Below, one piece after another: positions 57,512-64,000 of a DNA stretch of 64,000 nt. The DNA comes from Methanosarcina sp. DH2 (GTDB taxonomy: Archaea; Halobacteriota; Methanosarcinia; Methanosarcinales; Methanosarcinaceae). Location of the stretch: NCBI RefSeq assembly GCF_020804225.1, contig NZ_WJBI01000017.1, positions 1 to 64,000 on the forward strand, written 5' to 3'. Numbering within the stretch: position 1 is the stretch's first letter; each line of letters opens with the position of its first letter. Under the pieces are notes generated by a model. That model was given only the letters and a program-made list of their open reading frames with translations, was not told where the DNA came from and did not search any database. Made by a program: the position numbers and the translations under genes.

Positions 57512-58552
57512 TCAAAAATTAAGTACATAATGGATACTCTGACCTTTTTCACCGATTTGTTTGAGAGCTTTTTTATCTGCCATATCCTGAAGATCTCGTT
57601 TTGCTGTAGAAGCACTTACTTCGCAAAGTTCTTGATACTCTTTATTCGTGATTTTCCCCTTTTCTTTGATATATTCAACAGCTTTTATCTGACGTCTGCT
57701 CAACCCTATCTGCCCAAATTTTTCTTTCATTGAACGGTCACTGCTTAGTTTTTTAACTGTATTTTCTACTCTTGAGATTTCTACCGCAATGCCAAAAAGG
57801 AAATATTCGAGCCATCCCGTAAGTTCTCCTTCTTTTGCATCGGCATCTGCAAGCGCTGAATAGTAAGCCTGACGGTCTTCATTGTAGTATTCTTCAAGGG
57901 CGAAGAATTTCTTCGTATCAAAACCTCTTTTTGTCAGAATAAGTGTAGAAAGAGCTCTTGCAGTCCTGCCGTTGCCGTCAAGGAAAGGATGGATTCGGGC
58001 AATTTCGTAATGGGCTATTCCGGTCTGTACAGCAGGCAAGAGGTCTAAAGCTTCTTCACTGTTTAACCATTCCAGAAGGGATCTGGTCAGGAAAGGTACT
58101 TCTTCAGGTCCCGGTGGGGAATAGGTAATCTTGCCGGTTTTTGGATTTCCGACAACTACCCTGACTTTGCGGTAATTTCCTGCAGAAGTGGCTGGCAGGA
58201 TATCTTTTACCGTCAGCCTGTGGATTTCAAGGAGGATCTCTTCGGCAATTGCATTGCTTTCTTCCAGGCTGTCTATATATTCAAGCACTTCAACATAGTT
58301 CTGAACTTCTTTTTTATCCTTCTCGCCTGCAAGAATGTCTTTTCCTTCAATGAGCAGGCTCACTTCTTCAAGAGTAAGCTGGTTTCCTTCTATACTTGTT
58401 GTGTGGTGAGTTTGCTTTATAAGAGCTTCTCGCTGGAGCTCTTTCTCCCATGCCGGAATGAGAGAACTATTCATAATAATCTCCCTGGCAGCCTGGATTC
58501 TTGCAAGCAAACGCACGATTTTATTTGTGTATTTAAAATTAGGCTGAAACAT
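57512..58552 (-). CDS. Fic family protein (adenylyltransferase) with winged-helix domain
   Basis: This 346-residue protein has the Fic active site HPFLDGNGRTAR (about residues 190-201), complete with catalytic His and the Arg. The N-terminal segment TTSIEGNQLT fits the inhibitory motif (S/T)xxxE(G/N), so activity is self-inhibited as in class II Fic proteins. A C-terminal winged helix (LSRRQIKAVEYIKEKGKI) may bind DNA. Fic enzymes add AMP to Ser/Thr/Tyr of target proteins. It is flanked by repeat blocks, and its 3' third is duplicated as a fragment at 62940-63205. Confidence 0.92.
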   Translation of the reverse strand: MFQPNFKYTNKIVRLLARIQAAREIIMNSSLIPAWEKELQREALIKQTHHTTSIEGNQLTLEEVSLLIEGKDILAGEKDKKEVQNYVEVLEYIDSLEESNAIAEEILLEIHRLTVKDILPATSAGNYRKVRVVVGNPKTGKITYSPPGPEEVPFLTRSLLEWLNSEEALDLLPAVQTGIAHYEIARIHPFLDGNGRTARALSTLILTKRGFDTKKFFALEEYYNEDRQAYYSALADADAKEGELTGWLEYFLFGIAVEISRVENTVKKLSSDRSMKEKFGQIGLSRRQIKAVEYIKEKGKITNKEYQELCEVSASTAKRDLQDMADKKALKQIGEKGQSIHYVLNF

Positions 58553-58699
58553 GACCAGTTATCCGATTTTTTGTCCCTATTAAAAGAGCTATTCCTTTCA
58601 TTATTAACTTAGCGATGTTTATTCCAAAATCCAGGGAATTCTGAAGTTTATCAGAATAGGCAGCCACCAAAAAATAAATATGGAGTTATATATCTGCCA

Positions 58700-59280
58700 A
58701 AAATTAGTCCTCTTGAGCCAAGCGAAAAGGACACCTTGATACCGAAGCGGAACTCGGGAAATTGAGCAGCTCATGGGTTTATGTGATGAGTTCAAATTTA
58801 AACTTAGAAAAGCGCGGGAAGATAGTGAGAAACTTATGGAAACGGTTGTCAGGGGTTTGTTAGGGGGTTGTTAGGGGGTTGTTAGAGGGTTGTTAGAGGG
58901 GGCTGACGTCGAAATATATAAAAGAAGTTATGAAAACTCCTTCTAAAAAGTCCTCTTGAGCGTAGCGAAAAGGACCGCGTACTCCCGAGGCGCGATTCGG
59001 GGTGTGAAACTCTACCCTAAAACCACATTCGCTATCTTGAACTTGTTTTTCACCGAGCGCTAGCTTGGGTCGGTCCGAAAAAACACAAAGATAAAATAAA
59101 AGGATTTTTTACATACAGAAGCGAATGAACTTGTTTTTTATCGAAAAACCTACACACTGGCACTTTGAAACTCTTTTTTGCTTTTCTGGTATTACAGGAA
59201 AGCCGCACTGCGTGCGTAACGAGCTCCGTTAAATACGCTAATTTTGTTACCCCGGCTCCTATATCATATAACCAAAATTT
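58700..59280 (+). pseudogene. Hairpin repeat fused to decayed hsdS 3'-end copy 2 with blocks D and B
   Basis: A hairpin repeat ending ACCGAAGCGGAACTCGGGAA joins directly at 58761 to the hsdS tail, which stays in frame: IEQLMGLCDEFKFKLRKARE and on to VVRGLLGGC then TAG. Four 11-bp units (TTGTTAGGGGG or TTGTTAGAGGG, 58857-58899) have expanded the tail's end. Block D follows near 59048, then block B to 59280. Confidence 0.8.
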
Positions 59281-59411
59281 GTGAAAATAAGTGTGACTAG
59301 TATATTTTACTAAAATATACATTTCATCAAAAGTATAATTTATTAAAATATATTTTGTCATTAATTTGTATCATAGCAAAATACATAAGTTCTTGGTACC
59401 TAAATTAAAGC

Positions 59412-60653
59412 ATGGAAAAAACAATAATCAAGCAGACAATCCTTGAACAAAGGGGACTCTTCGAGAGAGAAGAAGATATTGTAAAAAGGACTGTTCCTGA
59501 ATACCTCCTTCAGAGCCAGAAAATCATTGTGATAACAGGCATAAGAAGGTGTGGAAAATCCACTCTGCTAAAAGAGATCTCTGGAGACTTCAAAAATCAC
59601 GCTTATGCAAACTTTGAGGACGAAAGGTTCCTTGAATTTACAGCAAAAGACTTCAATACCCTGCTTGAGATATTCCTAGAGCTTGACCCCAAAACAAACA
59701 CATTATATTTTGACGAAATCCAGAACATTTCTGGGTGGGAAAAATTTGTCAGGAGGCTGTTTACGGAAGGGTACAAAATATTCGTTACCGGTTCAAGCTC
59801 AAATCTTCTGAGCTCAGAGATTGCAACAAGCATCACCGGAAGAAACCTGAAGTATGAGCTCTTTCCCTTCAGTTTTAAAGAATACCTGCTGTACCGGAAA
59901 TTTGAGACAAAAGACACTTACACAACAAAAGAAAAAGCATCCCTTTCCGGATATTTTGAGGATTACGTGAAATACGGAGGATTTCCGGAAATCATAAAAT
60001 CAAGAAATGAAAAAGAACTCATGGAGATCTATCAGGACATTTTGATAAAAGACCTGCTTGTAAGGCTGCAGATAAGGGACTCAAAGGACTTTCGGGATCT
60101 TTCAATGTATCTGCTTTCCAATATTTCTAGAAAAATGAGCTACAATAACCTGAAAAATCTCCTGGGATTCAGCAACACCTCAAAAGTAAAAAATTATATT
60201 GAATTTTTGGAAGAAGCATATCTCTTCTTTACCCTGAAAAAATACGCCCCCTCCTTAAAAAAACAGATCATGAGCCCAAGAAAGGTTTATTCAATAGATA
60301 CAGGCCTCGTAAACGCGGTCTCGTTCATGTTCTCTGAAAATACAGGGCCTTTGCTTGAAAATATCGTATTCCTTGAACTGAAAAGACGTTTCCAGGAAAT
60401 ATATTACCATGAAGACAAAAAAGAATGTGATTTTCTGGTCAAGGAAAAAGAAAAAATAATAAAGGCAATCCAGGTAACGGCTTCAATCGCAGACCTCAAA
60501 ACAGAAAAAAGAGAAATCGAAGGTCTTAAAGAAGCAATGGAAAAGCACAACCTGAAAGAAGGATACATAATTACAAAAGACACGGAAAAAACAATAAATC
60601 TGGAAGGCAGGGTAATACACATAAAGCCGATAATAACATGGCTTATGGAATAA
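59412..60653 (+). CDS. AAA ATPase with DUF4143 domain
   Basis: A 413-residue protein: Walker A GIRRCGKSTLL (about residues 42-52), Walker B TLYFDEIQN, sensor TGSSSNLLSSE, a winged-helix region and the C-terminal DUF4143 part with CDFLVKEKEKIIKAIQVT, a decayed PD-(D/E)xK-like strand pair. Such ATPases are frequent in archaea and often lie in accessory or defence regions; their role is unknown. It is bounded by hsdS-tail copies on both sides. Confidence 0.9.
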   Translation: MEKTIIKQTILEQRGLFEREEDIVKRTVPEYLLQSQKIIVITGIRRCGKSTLLKEISGDFKNHAYANFEDERFLEFTAKDFNTLLEIFLELDPKTNTLYFDEIQNISGWEKFVRRLFTEGYKIFVTGSSSNLLSSEIATSITGRNLKYELFPFSFKEYLLYRKFETKDTYTTKEKASLSGYFEDYVKYGGFPEIIKSRNEKELMEIYQDILIKDLLVRLQIRDSKDFRDLSMYLLSNISRKMSYNNLKNLLGFSNTSKVKNYIEFLEEAYLFFTLKKYAPSLKKQIMSPRKVYSIDTGLVNAVSFMFSENTGPLLENIVFLELKRRFQEIYYHEDKKECDFLVKEKEKIIKAIQVTASIADLKTEKREIEGLKEAMEKHNLKEGYIITKDTEKTINLEGRVIHIKPIITWLME

Positions 60654-60679
60654 CACCATCGATACCCTGAAAATCAAAA

Positions 60680-60880
60680 CTTAAAAATATCGAGAAGATT
60701 ATGTGATACTTATGGAAACAGTTGTCAGGGTATTTGTTGAAGAGGACTGCGACCTGAAATGTAAAAAACGAGTTATAAATCTCTCCTGAAAAACTATATT
60801 CAGCATCTTTAATGTGTCTTTCACCGAGCGTAGCTCGGGCCTGTCCGAAAATGCATAAAAACAAAAATAACGGGCTTCTT
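60680..60880 (+). pseudogene. Decayed hsdS 3'-end copy 3
   Basis: Short match to the hsdS tail (ACTTATGGAAACAGTTGTCA), with an internal deletion after GAGAAGATTATGTGAT. Sequence like that after hsdS follows (AAAAAACGAGTTATAAA) and then block D (TTTCACCGAGCGTAGCTCGG near 60820). Confidence 0.7.
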
Positions 60881-61047
60881 AAAGACAGAACTCAGCGAAT
60901 TTTTCCGATTTAAAAATGGAACATCAAAAATTTATTCTTTCACTAAAAGAAGGCATGAGCAAGTTCAAAAGATCACAAAAGAAAAAAAGGCTTTTTAGAG
61001 ACAAAGTTCAGTAAATCTTTCTGCTTTTAAAAAACAGGTAAGTACCA

Positions 61048-61425
61048 ATTTTTTCTTTTCTTCTTTCTGGGACTACCGCTCTCCTTCGTCGAGCGTGACA
61101 ATAACGGTTTGGTAAAGCTAATGACGTTGAATGGGTCAGAGACTTTATAACTTAGTTTTTCGACTCTCATTAGTGAAGTTCACCATTTTATCTTGTAAGT
61201 TAGTCCTCTTGAGCGAAGCAAAAAGGACACCGTGCTGTTGCACTTGCAGTGCAACTCCCAGGAAATCTCCAATTTCCTGTGGTCCCGAAGCGAAACTCAG
61301 AAAGTAAAAGCTATGATTTTATAAATTAGTCTGCTTGAGCGAGCGAAGCGAGTGAAACAGACCTCGTGCTCCCGAAGCGCAACTCGGGAAGCGCAACTCG
61401 GGCAGCGAAACTCGGGCGGGAAGCT
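61048..61425. repeat. ~380-bp dispersed hairpin repeat (copy 2)
   Basis: Same blocks in the same order as 33494-33882: the CCGCTCTCCTTCGTCGAGCG block, GTCCTCTTGAGCGAAGC hairpin, TTGCACTTGCAGTGCAA (a perfect 7-bp stem), GTCTGCTTGAGCGAGCGAAG, and CCCGAAGCGCAACTCGGG units. Lies just ahead of the MNT pseudogene. Confidence 0.75.
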
Positions 61426-61454
61426 TTAAATTGAAAAAAACGTGATATGCCGCC

Positions 61455-61752
61455 ATGCAAACTGCGGAAGAAAGGGAAGAGCTGTTTCGCAAAATCTCAT
61501 CTTTTCTGAAAAAATACGGGGCAACCAGAGTCTCAGTTTTTGGGTCTTACGTTAGGGGGCGAAGAGCAGCCAGAGAGTGGTATTGATGTCCTGGTTGAGT
61601 CTGCTGATCGAAAAAGCCTGCTGACCCTTGTGAACATTGAACTGGAACTTTCGGATTACCTGGGGATTAAGTTTGATCTGTTAACTGAAAAATCGATCAG
61701 TCCCTATTTGATAAACGGAATTAAAAAAGAGGCAAGAGTGATCTCTGAATGA
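61455..61752 (+). pseudogene. Frameshifted MNT nucleotidyltransferase
   Basis: Starts MQTAEEREELFRKISSFLKK and reaches VFGSYVRG, then a run of five G shifts the frame; removing one G continues with GEEQPESGIDVLVES to the end at 61752. The metal motif reads GxD instead of DxD, so the fold has also lost a catalytic Asp. No HEPN partner is present. Most likely a dead antitoxin gene. Confidence 0.8.
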
Positions 61753-61990
61753 ATTTCCACCTAGCCAAAGCTCGGGCCAGTCCGAAAAAGCAAAGAAAAA
61801 AGAAAGATTTTTTGCACATCGAATTCAGTGAGTTTTCTATCTCCTAAAAAACTGTCACATTGGCACCTTAAAACTCATTTTTTACTTCTCTGATATTAAG
61901 GACAAGCCTCAATGCGCGCGGGACAAGCTCCATTAAATAAGCTAACTATGTTGCTCCGGATCTTATCACTTAATCAAAAAACGACTGTAT
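61753..61990. repeat. Blocks D and B, further copy
   Basis: Block D remnant (AGCTCGGGCCAGTCCGAAAA at about 61772) followed by block B (CTGTCACATTGGCACC and GGGACAAGCTCCATTAAATA). No gene in this stretch. Confidence 0.65.
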
Positions 61991-62082
61991 GAACTAAGTT
62001 CATTAAAACGGAACAGGTTATGAATAGGTTATGAACGGGCCAATTAACGGATCGCCAATAGGTCACCAGTGGGCCACCAATT

Positions 62083-62358
62083 TCAATATTTTCTGTAAAT
62101 TTTGCTCCGGTGGCCTGCTTCATGGCCTGCTTCAATGACAAAAATAACAAGCTGGTCGTTCTCTATGGTCATTAAAACTCTATATTCGCCAACCCTCAAA
62201 GAATAAATAGGGGAATCAGATGCTGTTTTAAGCTTCTTAATATGAGAGTAAGGATTTTCTTTGATTTCTCCTACAGCAAGAAATAGCTTTTTTGCGACCT
62301 CAGGCGGCAGTTTTTTAAGATCTTTTAAAGCTGAGGAGGTATAGATAACCGAATACAT
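62083..62358 (-). CDS. RelE/ParE-family toxin
   Basis: A 91-residue RelE-fold protein: MYSVIYTSSALKDLKKLPPE, IKENPYSHIKKLKTA and YSLRVGEYRVLMTIE, ending in a basic YRK-type tail. RelE-type toxins cleave mRNA at the ribosome. The start shares one base with the stop of the antitoxin gene, which is the standard layout. Confidence 0.92.
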   Translation of the reverse strand: MYSVIYTSSALKDLKKLPPEVAKKLFLAVGEIKENPYSHIKKLKTASDSPIYSLRVGEYRVLMTIENDQLVIFVIEAGHEAGHRSKIYRKY

Positions 62359-62600
62359 TAATCGTCCCTGATCCCGAGTTCAGCTGCAACCTCTTCTTCA
62401 GTATAGTACCTGCCTTCTTTAATGTCTTTTAATCCCTTCTCAATTTTCTTTATGGTTTCTTCGCTGAGAGGCTCGGAGTCGACTGCCGTATTCACAAGCC
62501 TCTCGACAACAGAGTTGTAGGACTCCTCGGGATGCCTTTTCAAGCTTTTGAGCATCTCCTTAACTTTTGGGTCAAGACAGATTGTCGTTGTAGCTGCCAT
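62358..62600 (-). CDS. RelB-like antitoxin
   Basis: An 80-residue protein with an N-terminal strand typical of ribbon-helix-helix regulators (TTICLDPKVKEMLKSLK), and an acidic C-terminus (YYTEEEVAAELGIRDD) that should wrap the toxin. It is first in the RelBE pair and likely autoregulates. A direct repeat TATAGGATAT around 62610-62627 upstream may be its operator. Confidence 0.88.
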   Translation of the reverse strand: MAATTTICLDPKVKEMLKSLKRHPEESYNSVVERLVNTAVDSEPLSEETIKKIEKGLKDIKEGRYYTEEEVAAELGIRDD

Positions 62601-62850
62601 ATAGCATCCTATAGGATATTATAGGATATGAAAGTTTGCCGGAAAAAGAAGTATAGTAAAAAGCAGTATAGTACTCAGGATTTTTCCCAAAAAATCGTAT
62701 TCAATATCAAGATCCTGTTCAGTCACTCATTCTTTTTCAAGCTCCCTGTCTGCACTGACTTTTTAAAAAGTAACCAGAAGAAATGGCTGTATGAATTAAT
62801 TTCATTAAAATTGAATGAGGAGAATGAAATTTCCTCCTTCAGGCATGGGT

Positions 62851-62927
62851 CATGAACGAGCCATGAACGAGCCATGAACGAGCCATGAACGAGCCATGAA
62901 CGAGCCATGAACGGGTCATGAATGGGT
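62851..62927. repeat. Seven tandem 11-bp repeats
   Basis: CATGAACGAGC is repeated five times, followed by two variants (CATGAACGGGT, CATGAATGGGT). The period is close to one helical turn. Single related units also precede the fic gene end near 57478. Confidence 0.9.
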
Positions 62928-62939
62928 TTCCAGTCTTCA

Positions 62940-63205
62940 CATGTTTAAGATCAAAAATTAAGTACATAATGGATATTCTGTCCTTTTTCACCTATTTGTT
63001 TGAGGACTTTTATCTCCTAAATTCTGAAGGTCACTTTTTGCCGTAGAAGCGCTTACTTTACAGAGTTTCCGATACTCTTTATTTGTGATCTGTCCATTCT
63101 TTAAGATATCCGATAGCTTTTATCTGACGGCTGCCCAGTCCTATCTGCCCATATTCCTTCATTGAACGGTCACTACTCAGTTTCTTGACCGTATTTTCAT
63201 TCTTT
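62940..63205 (-). pseudogene. Duplicated fragment of the fic 3' end
   Basis: From TTTAAGATCAAAAATTAAG onward the sequence follows 57505-57775, the last ~85 codons of the Fic gene and its downstream flank, with several small indels that break the frame. It stops near TTTCTTGACCGTATTTTC. No Fic motif part is included. Confidence 0.85.
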
Positions 63206-63267
63206 TCGGGAAGTAAAACTAGGGAAAAAGGGAATGGAAAAAGAGAATGATAAGATATCTGTAATAT

Positions 63268-63312
63268 GGGGAATGGGCATCTGGATTTTGGGGAGTTGGG
63301 GGGTATGGGGGG
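63268..63312 (+). other. G-run cluster, potential G-quadruplex
   Basis: Runs of G at 63268-63271, 63275-63277, 63290-63293, 63298-63303 and 63307-63312 with short loops fit a G-quadruplex. This is unusual in otherwise AT-rich intergenic DNA. The rest of 63205-63740 shows no gene. Confidence 0.5.
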
Positions 63313-63469
63313 TTATTAAAAAGAGTTAAAAAACAAGTCTTTAACGACCTTTCCAGATGCCCAGTATCTTAGTGGACTCCATGGTATATATAATTAAAGT
63401 TTAATCGTTTATTCACAAAGTGCTATCAAGGCAATCCTATGTGATTTGCGGGCGGACTGTTTAATCTAA

Positions 63470-63610
63470 AAAATAGTCCTCTTGAGCTAAGCTCACTGCT
63501 ATAACTTATGAATTAGTCCTCTTGAGCGAAACGAAGTGGAGCGAAAAGGACCTCGTGCTCCCGAAGCGAAACTCGGGAGGCGGAACTCGGGAGGCGGAAC
63601 TTGGGAATCA
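63470..63610. repeat. Hairpin repeat block C
   Basis: AGTCCTCTTGAGCGAAACG, AAAAGGACCTCGTGCTCCCG and two GGAGGCGGAACTCGGG units match the second half of the long dispersed repeats. Lies before the last gene. Confidence 0.7.
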
Positions 63611-63740
63611 AATTCTACTGGTACAATTCCGGAATATTATTCCCTCGACCTCTGACATATAATTTTTTGAGAATAAATATTATATTCAGTGTAGTGTAAC
63701 TGTATAATTGCATTAGGGGTATTGCATCAGGGGGAGCTGT

Positions 63741-64000
63741 ATGACTGTTAAAATTGTTGTTGCGGGGGATGTGAGTGTAGACTGGTATTACTGGCCGAGA
63801 CCTTCATACTCAAGCAAGGAAGATACAAACTGGAAGCTGTACGAGGGTATTGATACAAACCCGCAGCTGGGTGGAGCTACTCTCTTAGCAGAGTGGTTGA
63901 GGGATATTCTCCGGATTAGAACAGAGGAATCACCTTACTCATTGGCGTCTCAGAGCTGTGAGGATCTAATTAGAAAGAGCCTCAGTGAAGTTCTGCACAC
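63741..64000 (+). CDS. Unknown protein, N-terminal part
   Basis: The frame opens at ATG with GGGGAG five bases upstream and runs off the window end (86 codons visible). It begins MTVKIVVAGDVSVDWYYWP and contains NPQLGGATLLAEWLRDIL. The GD-x-x-x-DW start and the later Gly-Gly are reminiscent of ribokinase-like N-termini found on large proteins with RyR domains, but this cannot be confirmed from the fragment. Confidence 0.65.
   Translation, partial: MTVKIVVAGDVSVDWYYWPRPSYSSKEDTNWKLYEGIDTNPQLGGATLLAEWLRDILRIRTEESPYSLASQSCEDLIRKSLSEVLH

Noticed and set aside
62851-62927. CRISPR array
   Set aside because: The units are contiguous 11-bp repeats without unique spacers. The same holds for the other short tandem arrays in the window.

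Overview
The window is from a methanogenic archaeon, almost certainly a Methanosarcina. The evidence is the archaeal exosome, proteasome, RNase P, KEOPS and ribosomal gene block, multi-PAS histidine kinases with an N-terminal MEDS sensor, large NosD/PKD/propeller surface proteins, wide AT-rich intergenic gaps, and TATA-box promoters with GGAGG-type ribosome binding sites and frequent TTG starts.

Layout. 1-2.9 kb: an exporter-like operon (end of an ABC ATPase, a membrane-anchored COG1361 protein, a MacB/FtsX permease). 3-7.5 kb: single genes, namely a methyltransferase, a coiled-coil protein, a 51-residue desulforedoxin-like protein, malic enzyme, a JAMM peptidase and a 57-residue Cys4 protein behind a structured leader. 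7.8-10.2 kb: a CHASE4 histidine kinase split by a 131-bp miniature inverted-repeat insertion. 10.5-20.2 kb, all minus strand: the RNA-processing and translation block (pcc1, Brix protein, rpoP, rpl37ae, rrp42, rrp41, rrp4, SBDS, psmA, then after a 1.3-kb gap rnp2, rnp3, a COG1325 protein and rpl15e). Overlapping genes couple rRNA and tRNA processing with ribosome maturation and protein turnover. 20.5-27.2 kb: two paralogous MEDS/PAS kinases. 27.6-32.4 kb: two paralogous DUF2207 membrane proteins and LemA. 32.4-34.1 kb: an IS200/IS605-like remnant and hairpin repeats. 34.1-36.9 kb: a MrfA/Hrq1-type helicase. 37-43 kb: two surface proteins. 43.8-46.5 kb: inorganic pyrophosphatase and an FAD dehydrogenase.

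46.5-64 kb is an accessory, defence-like island. It opens with three tandem ~0.53-kb units, each with a promoter and a ~200-nt candidate minus-strand RNA. A type I restriction-modification operon follows (hsdR, hsdM, an extra zinc-ribbon/PD-(D/E)xK nuclease-like gene, hsdS). Then comes a mosaic in which decayed copies of the 3' end of hsdS and its downstream sequence alternate with cargo: HEPN-MNT, a zinc-ribbon membrane protein with an in-frame stop, Fic, a DUF4143 ATPase, a frameshifted MNT gene, RelBE and a fic fragment.

The most promising undescribed items are (i) the leader at 7218-7326, with two mutually exclusive perfect 7-bp stems, one reaching into the Shine-Dalgarno; (ii) the triplicated RNA-like unit before hsdR; (iii) the hsdS-tail/cargo mosaic; and (iv) the nuclease-like gene inside the hsd operon. 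No tRNA, rRNA, CRISPR array or intact insertion sequence was recognised.
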